DNA of 64,000 nucleotides from Latrodectus hesperus (taxonomy: Eukaryota; Arthropoda; Arachnida; Araneae; Theridiidae). Shown here piece by piece: positions 12,001 to 25,400 of the stretch. The stretch covers positions 74,689,487 to 74,753,486 of the forward strand of contig CM075851.1 of assembly GCA_037975125.1 (NCBI GenBank), read 5' to 3'. The stretch's first letter is position 1. Every line of letters begins with the position of its first letter. A program made the position numbers and the translations under genes. Below the pieces are notes generated by a model that saw only the letters and a program-made list of their open reading frames with translations, was not told where the DNA came from and did no database searches.

Positions 12001-12989
12001 CGCGTAATTTTTCCAAGAGGATAAAAGCTTAAGTATTTAATGTTATTAGTTTTACTAAGAGTTACTCATTTGAATGAAATTGCCTAAGGGAATCAATAAT
12101 TACTTTTATTTAAAAAATGATCATTAAATGATTAGTGAATTATTCTGCCAAAAATAATAAAATTTGGTAGGATGAATATTTGAAATAAATGCCCATGCTC
12201 GCTACTCTGCTAAATATTTAAGAAAGGAAACTTAATACTTGCTAAATGACGAAATTTATAAAATGAAAAATTACGTACAAATTTTGTTTCTTTAAAAATA
12301 AATTTTGTACGAAATTTTATGATAATGTAAATATATTTACATTATCATGTAAAGTGTGATAATGTAAATAATAGTAAAACTTAAGAAACTGAAGGCAAAA
12401 AAGTTACTTTTTAAGCTGCATTGTACCTCTTGCCGATTTATTTATCCGATTTGAAGCTACTATAAGAAGTCACATTGAAAACCTGACCAGTTTTTTATTA
12501 ATTTACTACGATAACTTTTTATTTTCGGCAACCGAAGGCGCTAAGCAAAGCCACTTACCTTTAATAATCGCTGATACAATTAATAAGATTAACACCTGAA
12601 CTGGCAATTTCTCCAAGCCATATCAATGGAGAAACATTAAGTCATATAAACTTTTTTAAAAAAATTTTGCAACTTTTGTGAATTTTATAAGTTTTTGTGT
12701 TAGCTAGCTAACTCACTGTCTCCCGGACTCGAAGAAAGGAAAGTTTCAAACTATTTCAATCACCAGTTTCAAACCATTTTAAGTAATGAAAGAGCTTTTT
12801 TTTATACCATTACATCATATCATTATAATATCGGATTACTCTTTCTGCTAAACAAAGCTGACAAGCAAAACCATTTACCGTGTAATTTTTAAATCACTAT
12901 TAAATCATGAAGTCGATATACACATGCTCTTCTTCTATAACTTTTTCAGCACAAATATGTGAATACATTGGCCCTCGCGATATTAAGCC
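9056..12989. other. AT-rich intergenic DNA with one palindrome
   Basis: No coding block could be supported on either strand. The only clear local structure is the palindrome at 12319-12348. Confidence 0.5.
12319..12348. repeat. 30-bp perfect palindrome
   Basis: The sequence ATGATAATGTAAATA is followed immediately by its reverse complement. A third, direct copy of GATAATGTAAATA follows at about 12357-12369. The palindrome has no unpaired spacer. Confidence 0.85.
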
Positions 12990-13170
12990 GAATCGGTAGC
13001 CTAATGGTTAGCGTTCTTGCCTCGGTTCAACAATTCGTGTATTCAAGTCCCACCTTGGGGTTGGATGATTGTAGTAATTTGGAATCCACTTTAAACCATA
13101 AGCCTCTGCCTAATTAGCTCTCAAATGCAAAAGATGGCCTCTGTGCTACAATTAAACCAAACCTTATGAA
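12990..13170 (+). mobile_element. tRNA-derived SINE (copy 1)
   Basis: A tRNA-like head has an A-box-like TAGCCTAATGG at 12997-13007 and a B-box-like block ending TTCAAGTCC at 13042-13050, spaced as in a tRNA gene but without a foldable acceptor stem. A non-tRNA body follows and the element ends GGCCTCTGTGCTACAATTAAACC plus AAACC. That terminal block resembles the LINE 3' tails at 1114 and 18513. Promoter function for RNA polymerase III is inferred from the boxes. Confidence 0.72.
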
Positions 13171-13199
13171 ATTACCATTAATATTATTTATTTTCATAC

Positions 13200-13560
13200 A
13201 TAACGGTTGCAGATGAGTTACCGAACCTTGAAGGTTAACGGGTTTGTAATGGTGTCCTAGTATCAAGCGCCATCATAATTTTGAACCACGTTCAGGTGAT
13301 GTGATCATACTTGAACTGGCACCCGCCTCTCTACACTACAATGCCACACTAGCGGAAGGACTTCGGATGTCACAGATTAATGCGGACACACCTCCAATAC
13401 ACGCAGCTCGAACAACTCAGTGAAGGAGAATGGGCCCATCCTTTCCAATCTGACTATTGTCTCAAAATAGTCACGAAAATCTGCTCCAGATGGGGAGCAT
13501 TCATTCTTGAAGAAAGTTGTAATAATTTGGAGGCGTACGATCTGAATATAGCTCAGACTT
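13200..13560 (+). repeat. unclassified repeat-like block next to SINE copy 1
   Basis: GC content rises sharply here (motifs such as GGCACCCGCCTCTC and AGCGCCATC) compared with the surrounding AT-rich DNA. The open frame 13380-13562 has no recognisable domain. It may be a second short interspersed element directly adjoining the SINE; assignment needs a repeat library. Confidence 0.35.
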
Positions 13561-14980
13561 AATTTAACAACCTTATTACTTCTTTTCTCAGTCTAATTTC
13601 GTCTAAAACGTGTTTCACTAACCGATTATCACTTCTCTAACATTTCTTGAGTGCTTCGAAAATTCCTTAAAAATGAATGATGATGAATACAACTATCCCA
13701 TTTCTTTCTGCTTTCTGGATTTTAATGAAGATGTAAATACTATGAGCTTTGGGAATGAAAAGTGTCATATGTGTAATAAAGTCACGGTAAAATGAAATTA
13801 ATTTTTTCACTAAAAATATTTATTAATTGTTTTATCACTTTTATCATGCATATGGCAAAACTTTATAGGTCTGGTTTAATTGTGAATTTACTATCAACAT
13901 TTTTCTTCAAAAATCAAAACATTAGAACTTTTTTAATTCTAATTAAAAATTGCTTAAAATGTTTTTTGGCAAACATGAATTGTTTTAATAAGGTGCGGAT
14001 GTACTATAAATTTCAATTTAAAAAACAAAACTATAGAATTAAAATATTTTATTTAGTGTGTATATTATTAACTATTGTTTCATTTTTTGCTAGTATATCA
14101 ATTTTGGAAAAAATAGTTTATTCTCTAATAATACATAGTATTAATGTATTCAAACGTGATGAATTAATTAATACTTTGTTATATTTATGAAAACGCATAA
14201 AAACTAAGTCTATATACAATTTTGAAAGTAAGAATTAGTGAACGCACTTGTGATAAGTCCGGAATATTTATCTAGAAGATGCAGTTGCTAACCAGATAGA
14301 TTTATCCCATTATTTACATCACCAAACCTCTAGATTTCAGCCAATTTATGTTATCTAATGCTCAGGAATTAGAATTCATCTTCTAGAACAAAACAACAGA
14401 AGCCAACTTTTGTGACTTTGAGACACTTAGTCAGTGTCCGTGCAAATGACGCTCCACTTTAAGGGTCTTACGGGAAGCTACTGAGCCACTGGAGGTCACC
14501 TGTCTTCACAGTAAACTTATTCTACATCAGAAATGAGCTCTATTTTACACAATGAAGCGATTCCTTAACCGCACTACTGAGGTAAATTTAAATAGACAGG
14601 CGAAATAGTTATGTTGACTTGGCATTTACTAAAAATTTAAGTTTATAATTGGCTTTTGAAAATTCTGTTTTATTCGTTTAAGACTTAAATGAAATTAAAT
14701 CAGAAAGTCGTTGTCCTTTTCCATAAAATTTACACACTTCAGTACTTGGACTAGCTAAAAATCATCATGCGAAGATGACTTATGAAGACTAAATATTTTT
14801 ACTTTTTTAATGTTCATCCATTGGTGTGGTCTGAAAGTATGGGAATTTAAAGAAAATCTTGTGGTTCAATTTTGTCACTAAAATTCAAAATTGAGTGATG
14901 ATTATGGATTGCTTTCTATTTTCGGAAACAATAACGACGGTTTGCTTAGATTTTAATATTTTGTCATATTATCTTACTTC

Positions 14981-14983
<3 letters not shown>
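13561..14983. other. AT-rich intergenic DNA, no gene supported
   Basis: An open frame of 132 codons at 13792-14190 is Phe/Ile/Lys/Asn-rich with no domain and fits chance in AT-rich DNA. A less AT-rich patch at about 14400-14600 has no recognisable content. Confidence 0.5.

Positions 14984-15039
<56 letters not shown>
14984..15039. repeat. (TA)n microsatellite
   Basis: About 56 bp of pure TA dinucleotides. Confidence 0.97.
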
Positions 15040-15040
<1 letters not shown>

Positions 15041-16063
15041 CTGAATTCTTAAATATCGGAAAACATAATTATTATATTAAAATTATTAATTTCATTTGCA
15101 TGAAAAATTTATTTAATCCATTTATTCATATTAAATATTTCGTACAATGATTGCCTTCGTCAGTATGTAATCAATTCTTCAAAAGAAATCGATTTCTTTT
15201 GAAAATTCTTCAAAAATAACCAGCAATTTCCATGCATAAAAATGATTCTCTTTGGAATTTTCCATTTCTCATAGCTTCCCCTACTTTTTTTCAGGACATC
15301 AATTTTCAGCAGACGTTTAAATTTCTCGGAAAATGACAGCCGAAAAAATGTCCTTCGGTAAGTGCACACCATCTAAAATGCTTTAAAAGAAAAGAATTTC
15401 GCTGTTATCTGGAGTAGGTACGTAGGAATGTGCAATAAGGGAGAATGTAAAATTGTGATTTAAGGACTATATGAAATTATATTGACATTCTTTTTATTTC
15501 ATTCTGTTCTTTTCTGGAAAATGTATTGCGTATTATTGTCTTTATGAGAATTTTTATTCTCAAAGTAGAGTTTATTTTTTGCGTATTGCTTAAAGAGAGA
15601 TATTTTGTCACTGGAAAGAATTTAGGATTGTTTTGACTACGTACGCGTGTTAGGATAGTTACTATTTGTTTTATTTCTTTCATTTTTGGCAAGCAAAAAT
15701 AAGTGGATAATCATCTGCCATTTTTTAAACGTGCTCCAATGGTAAGGTTAATATTTGAGTCTGTATCCTTTTTCTTACAACAAACTAGTAGAGGGATGTT
15801 TGATCATTTAGCGGGATTTTAATGTGCACAGTTCTTTCATCTCACTTGTCTTTAGCTTAATCAGATGCAAAATTTGCTAATTTCTGCTCGTAAGAAGTCG
15901 GTTTTATTCATTTAGTTTTGATATAATTTAATAGTATTTCCTTTTTTTGGATTATACTTATACTACTGCTATTAAATCTGAGGATTTATATATAATTTGT
16001 GATTAAAAATACTTGACCGAAGATAGTTTATGACATATTTTAAAATAGAGGAAACATTGTGTC

Positions 16064-16630
16064 TGAAGCATCATAAAGTGTGTAACAAAATAGCTGTATG
16101 TTATTATAAAGATTATTTTTATAATCTGCATAAAATTTACCTTTTTGAGGATTTTTTTATATATTATGAATTTTTCATATTTCATACATTTTTCATATGT
16201 TATGTTCATGTTCTCCAAAGCAGAAAACCTTAAGAATTTCTATATACCAAAGATTTAGTACTTCAAAATCCGAAACTCAATATTTTTCCGTAAATTCCTT
16301 AAATGTGATTCGAATCGAACTTGAAACGTTGTACTCTTAAGATCATGTAGTCATTGTTCAAAACTGAATATTGATCAAAATTGTAAATCATTCAGCACTG
16401 ATATACAATTTTGAACCATATTCAATCGATAAGCTTTTCATTAAAATTGCTATACTATGCCAAGAGTGGCTCAGCTAAGAAAGTTAATTTTCGCGATATT
16501 GTTTCGAAGGCATCACATTAAACCTAACCAACCAGCCTAAGGCATCACATAGTGAGTGCATAACATATAGCTGAATGTTGTTAGGATTGTTTTTATAATA
16601 TACACAATATTTGTGACCTACGTTGGAATT
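16064..16630 (+). repeat. diverged direct duplication (arms 16064-16150 and 16539-16630)
   Basis: Both arms carry, in order, AGCATCA/GGCATCACA, AGTGTGT/AGTGAGT, ATAGCTGTATGTT/ATAGCTGAATGTT and TTTTTATAAT followed by an AT-rich stretch. By eye the match is roughly 70 percent with a few short indels. Either an old segmental duplication or two copies of an unnamed repeat. Confidence 0.5.
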
Positions 16631-17902
16631 TTTCGAAGGTTAAATAAATTTTTTTATTGTGATGATATAATTTGATTAAAAATAAGCCTGAAAAATTTAT
16701 TTAGTGTACTGCTCATCATTGATGATTTGATTTCTTTTGACTCCTTATGTGATTGCTTTTTGCACATGATGGATAATTAATTTGATAACTGCAGTTTAAA
16801 GTTGACTTCGAACTTCTATAACCTTCTGTTTGAGGTGAGTTTCGAAAAGATGAACTATTTAATTGAAAGCGGTAACTACATTCACAGCTTTCGTTTCAAT
16901 ACGGGTAACTGGTAAAAATACACAATAAAGAATTTCGTATACTTTAAAAAATGTCGAAAACGATTTAGTTTGATAGTTAATTAAAATGGGGATATAATTT
17001 TAGTTTCTTTTCTCATCCTGTAAAAATATAATGAAAAGTATTATTTGATGTATTTATTTTATATATGCTATAAGACGCAAAAGTAATTTATGAAATTTAA
17101 ATCAAATGTAGAAGTGCGAAAAATTAGGTATTTCGTACACTGTACTATTTTAGTAATATAGAATAGGATTATATTAGCAAATTAGATTTCAAATTGCTAA
17201 TTAAGTTAAAATTCAAAAGGAATATTTGTCAATAGATGTATCATTGGGTATAATTAACCAGTTTGGAAAATGCGTCAAATTCGATACTTGAAATCTTGTA
17301 AAACAATCTTTGGGAAAGCACATTTTTATGTTAAATATTCACAAGGACTCTTGTTCCTATGTTTGTGTGGTGTTTATATCCAGTGATGATTGGTACTGAC
17401 AATGCTATCTCATAGTGTTCGAAGTGGATCTGATCATTATTCGAAGCCACAAAATTATTATTTCAAATTAGAGGCTATAGTTTGTAGAAGCAGACTGCTG
17501 GAAAATAAATTAAATATGTGATCAGAAAGTGAGTACATATTAAATAAATATGTGAACTATTCAGAATGATTTTAGAGAAGAATAAAAAATAGGCTAACAG
17601 AGGAAATTGATTGTAAGTGTAATGTTTGCATTATAATAATTGGTAGAAATGTATCACCGAAAATAAATTTAAATATAAATTTTAGAACACTGCAATACAG
17701 ATAGAATGAGATGCATATGCTTATGAACAAACTAAGTTTTGTTGAGAAACCGAATTACGTAAAAACTGATATACAATGGAATATGAAAGCAGAGTCTTTA
17801 TTTCACGATATCAATTTGGATTTTTTCATGTTTCATACTTCGTTGTTCCATGTTTATTTTCTCGTTGGAATTAACACTTAAGCAAAAATAAACAAGAATT
17901 AA

Positions 17903-17929
17903 TTTCTGATAACAGTCTGTTATCAGAAA
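17903..17929. repeat. perfect hairpin, 13-bp arms, 1-nt loop
   Basis: TTTCTGATAACAG, a single T, then its exact reverse complement CTGTTATCAGAAA. No flanking element is evident. Confidence 0.85.
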
Positions 17930-18135
17930 CTGACTACTCTATTTAATCACTGTGAAAGTTAATATCGTTTCTCCACAAAGAATTATGGAATTAAGTCACC
18001 AATTAGTAAATATAGTGTGGGCAGTTGATCCACTAATTTATCGAATTCCTCTTAAAAGAGGATTTGATTTGGTGGTAAATACATAATACAGACTGTAATC
18101 AAACTTAAAATGAGATTTATAATAGACACAACCTA

Positions 18136-18156
18136 CAGAGAGAGAGAGAGAGAGAG
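18136..18156. repeat. (GA)n microsatellite
   Basis: Short run of AG dinucleotides, about 21 bp. Confidence 0.9.
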
Positions 18157-18285
18157 GTCGTATTAAGGGGATGGGAAGTGCTTGGCAAATTATTCGATGT
18201 AAATATGTTCACACCTCCAGATACTGTATCATTATCACGATTTTTCTAAAGCAATAAAGTTCATGCATGGAAATACTTTTGGCAG

Positions 18286-18308
18286 ACTTCTGGAAGACTT
18301 CCAGAAGT
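18286..18308. repeat. perfect hairpin, 11-bp arms, 1-nt loop
   Basis: ACTTCTGGAAG, a single A, then CTTCCAGAAGT. It lies just left of the LINE remnant. Confidence 0.85.
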
Positions 18309-18512
18309 GCAAAATGTTTGGGGTTATAAGCTGGAGTTATAGACTTGGAGTCATCAAAATGTGAACGTTAATCACGGCAGTTCCAAGAAATAGAAATTTG
18401 TTATTTAAATAGAAAGGCTTTTCCTCATGAAAGGTATGTCTTTGATCGATTTCTCGAACGATAAATTGTCTTCTGTGGGATTAAGAGAGTGCGCCTAGAA
18501 GGATAACACTTT

Positions 18513-19420
18513 TTGGTTGATTGGGTTTTGTGGTTCAAGGTCTAAAAAAGGACAAACTGCGCCAAGACTAAGATTTATGTAATAATATTAATTTTTCGAA
18601 AGCCCAAGCCACGTTAAAAAGTTATATATATTAATATTTTTGTTTTTTTATCGTTATTAAAATTCTCAACGTATAACGTACGTATAAAATAATTGAAAAA
18701 ACTGTATATACAATCACCTAAAAATTAAAAACATAAGCCAAATAAAATGTAAGAAACCTATGGCTCTTAAAAATACAAACAGGTTTCTATGGATAGCTCC
18801 CCTAACAAACCTAACAAAGTTAAGAGATCACAATTAAAAAGGTTAAACGACAGTGGTTAAATTATGGACATGAAATCAAAATGTGAAAAACTGTAAGTGG
18901 TTCATCACACATTTCATATCAAGGATTTAATTCATTTAAAAACAAATGTATATGTATGAAACTTGTGTGTCCTATACGAAGATGAGTTAATCTCACATTA
19001 GCACTTCGTACCGGTAAAACTGTTAATGACGTGAAGTATGGAAATATGGCATGCAATTTATTAATGATCTACATGTTCCATTATTCCTGCGAAAAAAAAG
19101 GAATTAGTGTTTTAACATCTCTTCTTCCATGAGACACAAAAATCGATGGCAAAGATGGGCCAGGTGCAGATTTAGCAGCTGTATCAGCCTTCTCATTGCC
19201 ATCCAGACCTACGTGACTTCGGACGCAACAGAAAATAACGTCATATCCCTTACCAGAAAGGGAATCTAATGCTCAGAAAATTCTAGATACAACGGTATGG
19301 CATTCAAAACAACTGTTCCGCAAAGCTTTCCCAACACTCGAACTCTCAGTGTATACACAATATTTAAAGTAATCACTTGTATCCTGGTGTTGCAAATGTC
19401 AGAATAAGATGGTTTGTATC
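18513..19420 (-). pseudogene. LINE (Jockey/I-like) 3' end: RNase H domain, zinc-finger tail, 3' UTR
   Basis: On the minus strand from about 19420 leftwards: YTESSSVGKALRNSC (the YTDGSK / TDSxSVL region of LINE RNase H), then GYDVIFCCVRSHVGLDG and NEKADTAAKSA, which correspond to the V(P)SHVGxxGNExAD motif holding late catalytic residues. After a gap come VLPVRSANVRLTHLRIGHTS and YEMCDEPLTVFHILISCP, the LRIGHT...C..C...H...C tail common after RNase H in Jockey-like LINEs. Several stops interrupt it. The left edge (18513-18565) is the 3' terminus with the CCACAAAACCCAATCAACC tail. The RT domain is missing, so this is a 5'-truncated, decayed copy. RNase H removes the RNA strand of RNA/DNA hybrids during retrotransposition. 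Confidence 0.85.
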
Positions 19421-22400
19421 AATGATCTTAATATCCCTTCTAACAAAGTTCTAAGCATTAATTCTGAAAATATTGGAAACAAAGTTCATACTTATGGTGA
19501 CAAAAAATATAATAAAGACTGAACGTTCTGCTGGAACTTCAAAAGTGTACTATACATTTCTTAGCTGACGGAAGTTGATTGACATAAAACTGTAAATAAG
19601 TCATATGTATTTACTTCAAGGTGGTCAGGAGAAAAGTCGATAAATGTCCCATCTTGAATTAAACTTGTATTCTTGATAAGTGCTTAAGGGAAAACTTGCT
19701 TTGGAGTAAAAGCACAAAATGCACAGTAAAGGAAATCTCTTCTATAATTCTTATTGAAGATAAATTCATTGCTGAGGATTAAAACACACACACACAATTG
19801 CCTACCAAATTTCCGCAGTAAATCGGTAAATAACAAATTGCTTAAGAATTTGCTTCTTTAATTATTATCGCAAGCTTCAATTTTTTTTGTTTTTATTAAA
19901 ATTACTCACAAAACTTTATTAATCAATACAAGTTAGAATAACACTTGTAGTTTCACTAATACATTTTCCAGTTGAAATTTCTTAAAATGTGTTTAGTTAC
20001 GATTTTTTAGAGACGATTATTACTAACAGTGAAGGAAGCTGGACAAGCTTAACATAAATAAAAATCTGTCTGCACTTAAAAAGAAAATTAAAATAGGCTA
20101 ACAACTATATATTCTAATAACTTTCATAAAAATATTTTTAAGATGAAGATTGCGACTAAATTCTGAAAAAATCTGAGATGCGTTGGAAGAAAATTTGAAA
20201 TTTATAATTCAAAGTAAAAATATATATATTTTGCGAATGATGTACATATCTTCGAAATTAAGAAATGAGGCGGAATATTAGCTTTAAAGTTTGACAAGTA
20301 TTGTTCATGGGAATGTTTTATGCAAGAAATGAAAATTTCTCTCAAAAACTATTCCAGAAACTATCAACACTGTTTGCCACTCAAAATGCAACATCAAGCA
20401 AGACTAGAGATAACCCTGCAAAATTTATTTGGCAGATAACTCGTTATACAAAGATAAAATAATTGAAATAAAAGACTTTTCTGAAGTATGGGTGATGACA
20501 ATATCCGTAATTAATTTAACTGCTATTGTTGGCTATAACCACTCCCACAGGCATAGATGAGATTAATGAATACTGAATACATTAATGTGGAAAAACATTC
20601 TAAGCAATTTTAAACATTATTTATAAAAATATCCCTGATTAGCTTTTGTCTTAAAAATATATTAAATGTGCATTTTGTGTGCATTAATTAAATCTGTGTA
20701 TTTAATGTGCATGCTATTGAAAAAAATGCATATTGAGATTCTAAATTTGGAAAATGATGTTGGCAAGCCACAAGTATTCTTAAATCTATTTAAATAATTT
20801 ATAATTCAGATCATAGTCGAGGTATGTTGAAAATAAAATTATTTCTAAGAAATTTCATGAATTAAGTAGATATTAATTAAGTATAAATTAAAATAGAGTT
20901 AAAACAATTAATACCTTACAATTAATAACCTTAAAATTTTTTAAACAAGATAAAAAATTATTTCATTCTTATTTCAATCATTAGCTATATTAAAAATTAA
21001 GCAATAATTTCTCTAGGACATATTAATAACACACAAGTAAAATAATTTCACATCTAGAAATCAAATAAAAAATCTATGATTCACAGTTGCTTATTATATT
21101 TTTTTAATAGATTATTTAGCTTATATATATGGAAAATTGTAAATAAACATTAAAAAATAGATGCGGTTTATGTCAAAAATTCACGTATGGCTAAATTGCG
21201 TAGTTACGAATTTATTCTTTGAAGATAGCAGACTTGAAAGTTTGATTTAGGAACTAAAAAGAAAAAAATTAAATGTACCAAAAATAGCGTCGTCAGACAA
21301 ATATCGAAAATGCTTTATAAATCTAATTGGATACCAAAAAAATAAATAAAAATAAAGTCTCACAGGAGCGTAAAATTGTGTAATGGAATATGAACCGATG
21401 GTTTTGGAATGTAAATTTGTGTCAAGTGATAAGTAAATAAAAAATAAATGTCTGAAAATCCTAGCGATTAAAATAATTACATTACTTTTGTTTTTATTAC
21501 TCCTTCTGGATAATTCAAAACTGTCTCAGTTCCTTGAACCGTAACAGTTTCTCATTTATTTAATGACATTTGATTTCTTTTTCACTGCTGAATCATCCAT
21601 TTGGAAAGACAGACTTCTCATATTTTTTTATATTCTAAACTAAATTTTCGAGAAATGATTGTACGCTGAAAAAAATTAATTACAGTAAATACATTTTTTG
21701 GTAGATTTATTTCAGTCTTATCTGGCCTTAACTAGCAGTTTTGGTAGAGAAAATAAAAGTTCGGTCATTTTATGGTGTTTAGGGACATTTGTTTTTGCTT
21801 TCTTTCAATAAATTGTTGCTTCTAAAAAAGGAGCTTTTATTCACGTATGAATTGGTCAGAGGTAATTTCAAAATTTAGTTTATTGATATTTTAATGATAG
21901 GATTTATTTTTTTTCATAAGGATTTATTTAATTATTTATTTTATACTTTGAAGAAATAATTTATGTATGTAGGTAATACAAAAAGCAACCATAACCAGTA
22001 TCATATTGAAGTGATGCAAAATGGTTAGTTAATCTGAAATCCGCTTTCTTGATTATAGATATTGTTTGAGTTTTTCTATTTTATAAAAAGTGACTTTGAA
22101 ACTATAATTAAATTTTTATTCCTACGTAGCATAAAGTAAAGAAGTAGAGCTTCCATTATTATTCTTAATCTAAGAAAAAGCGCAACACTTTATTTTTTCC
22201 TTTCTTTCATCTATCATGTTTAAAATATCAAATATGTTTTGACACTGTAGGCTGAATTGCCAGGTAGCTGCAATCTGGTGTAAAGTAAATCTTTGGGTTG
22301 ACAGAGAATCTGCTGCTGTATAGAATTTGAACGTGGCCTATTTCGGAAAAATTTTTCATACGAACAAATATGGGAAATTCCTTGCATTCACCCAAACAGA

Positions 22401-25400
22401 TGTTAATGCAAAAAGATAACTTGTCTTTTTCGTCATTAACTGATATCTTAAATGTCAAATATACATGAAATATCAATAACATTGGTAACTAAGATGTAAG
22501 GCTAATCACAAATCATTTCGCTAGATACCCTACGGACCTAGTTGTTAATTGGCTGGGCTTTTTTCCTTAATTTAACAATATCTTTCTTAATTTGTGGTTT
22601 CAATTATTTCTCCATTGTTTGCAACCATCCAAAATACACTCTAATTTGAATCCTTCAATTAATTGGTAAGTTATTTTATCAAAATGTAATTACATGGAAT
22701 TTCTTAAGGATTTAGTTGGTCATTTTGTGGGACTTTTATAATGGTTCAAAATTGAATTCAAAACGTATATCCAATTCGGCTTAGGTCGAAGTTGAGACTC
22801 AAATCGAAACAGATCTAAAGAAAAGTCTTGTCGATCAAAAGTTCGAATGGAATAAAAATAAATGAGCAAGGATTGTATAAATCCGGCAAGAGATTCAGTT
22901 ATTGAAAATAAAATCTTGATGTTATATTACAATGCAGCTCATCTTAGCCCAGTAGTAAAACAGCTCTTTTCAAGGCAGGAAGTCACGAACTTAATTCCAG
23001 TCAATATTATATAACATTAGTTGGATGCAATATTTGTAGTTTACATGTATGCTTGTTGAGGTAAGCGCTGGGAGTGTTTCTCGTGATACACTCTCTCGCA
23101 TCACGTGAATATGGTTCACTACCCATGAAAAGATCTTTCAGACAGTGATTTAGATTGTAGATATTAAAACGGATTCTATCAGATGTATGGTGTTTGAGTG
23201 TCCACTAAATGGGGTCAAAACTAGGTTATTGTGACTCAGTGATAGGACTGTACTTCTCGGAGCTAAAAGTCTCAAGTATTATTACTAGCCGCAGCTGATT
23301 AATTTGTGATGAGTGTTACATTTTAGCTTTCAACATGCACATCTTTCGATGTGAGTGCTTAGAAAATTTCTAAATTTTCTCTGTTGAGACACATAAAAAG
23401 GCGGATTATCTATAAATTCTTCCAGATGATAATAATACAAAGTGGATATTAAGAAAATAATGTCAATAGGCTGTACAATACTTGGCGTCAAATCTAAGCT
23501 ATGACACACACGATTGCATGCAAAAATATTTTATCTAAATGGGTTTGCTTAGTAATAAAAATATTAGAAAATAAATTTCTTTAAATCATATGAATTTTAC
23601 CGGAAAATTGATTGATAAATAGGCTTATCATAATTCTGAGAGAGTTTCGGAATTATTAAAAAGGAGAATACTTAAGTATTTATAGTAAAGATGATAATAT
23701 GGTTTGATAATTACATTACTGATAAACAAATTAATACGAGAAATTCTTGATTTCAGGAATGCATAGAAGTGTGAGTGCTTACATCACATGAAGGTAGATA
23801 TTGTAAAGTTGTACTGTAAGATAAACAGATCAATATTTTTAAAAGTTAATAATAAACATGCAATGAAATAATTATGATGTGAATGAAGTTGAAAAAAACG
23901 AAGGCACTCTCTAATAATTAAAATAACATCGGATGCATTGCTTAACTGAATGATAAGCAATAACGAAGTGAACCTCATTTCTTATTTTTTAATTTGTATA
24001 AAAATATTTTCATATCAATATTGATTGTACACCTTAATATTTGTTATTTATTTGTTTAATAACATAAATGCTTCAATTAATTAAAAATAGAATTCATTAT
24101 CTGTAATTTTTAATGCATAAAGAAGTAATTAAAAAATTATGCATAGTAAGAATTAACTTGTCATTTAGATAATATGTACATTGAGATTATTTTGTTTATT
24201 TGAAGAACAATCAAAGCTATTTCTGAATGCAGTTTAAGCAAATTTTTAGATGATCCTTTGCTATTTTTTACCTTCATAAAATCAGCATTTTTTCGTCGCA
24301 TAAAATCTCTGAAATTTCGTTCGAGCAAATGAATTTCACAAGAACTTGAAATATCAAAGAAAATAACGTTGCAAGAAATGCTCTTTTTTAGGGAATATAT
24401 TTTAAAATGTTTAAGAGAAAAAAAAACAATTTTGTAGTTTGATCAAGAAGAAATATAAGAATATGGAGTACACACAAACATAAAATATCGAGGATGTAAA
24501 ATTGTGTGTTAAATGATTAAAGAATATATTGAAACTAATTTGGATGCTGTTTTTGTTATCAGAAATTACCTTTATTAAAATCTTTAAGAAAAATTTAAAT
24601 TTATGTAAAACTGCATCTTTATGCTTTAAATGTCAAATCATTTATAACTGCTTTCTTTTTATTTCGTTTTAATATTTTTCCTTTTCATATCAATTCTATA
24701 AATTATCAAAATATATATTTCCGCTCTTTTCAATTAATATATTAATACGTGAATCATCATTAATACATGAATCTCTTATGATTCGAATTTTATAAAAGTG
24801 ATCACAAATTAGTTTGAAATGTATATTTTTTCAGGCTAAGAATCAGATACAGGTATAATGCATATAGAAGTAAATCGATTTATCTCAATTATTTTCTTGA
24901 AATGCAAATTAAGACAAGAATATTTATTATTTAATATAGCTTTAAATTAAAGTGAAAAACATTTAAAGAAGCTTTACCACATATATGCTCTAATGCCAGT
25001 AGACCTCATATGTATTTTCAGTATTTTCTCCATAGAACTTGCAGTAGATACAAATTCAAATGTTTTATTGATGTTATGCTTTATGGCAACTATTTAATTT
25101 TTACACTATTTGCTATTAGGTAATGTTATGCTTTACAAAGCCTTTAATTAATATGTGTTATAATTTACTTGATAACATCTAAAAGTTTTCCTGAGATTTA
25201 TGCCTAGATATTCCATCACAAATCATCTCTAATCATTTATTATGCTGTTCTTTTATGAATTCATTAGAGCAATTTTAAACAAGTCAAACAAGCTTATATG
25301 CGTAGTAAAAATATCATTCTTACATGAATTTATCTGTTAGCATGCATTAGAAAATTTAGTAAATGAATTAAAATTTTCCAAAGCTTTTTTTACAAAAAAC

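Larger units (their letters stand above)
15040..18135. other. AT-rich intergenic DNA with a diverged duplication and a hairpin
   Basis: No gene supported. It includes two related segments about 475 bp apart (16064-16150 and 16539-16630) and a hairpin at 17903-17929. A short CCTAACCAACC tail near 16512-16528 could be a LINE 3' end fragment. Confidence 0.5.

Noticed and set aside
12990..13062. Functional tRNA gene
   Set aside because: A and B boxes are present but the acceptor stem does not pair and a non-tRNA body and tail follow; called a SINE.
13792..14190. 132-codon open frame
   Set aside because: Phe/Ile/Lys/Asn-rich with no motif, no splice context and base composition equal to the surroundings; expected by chance in AT-rich DNA.
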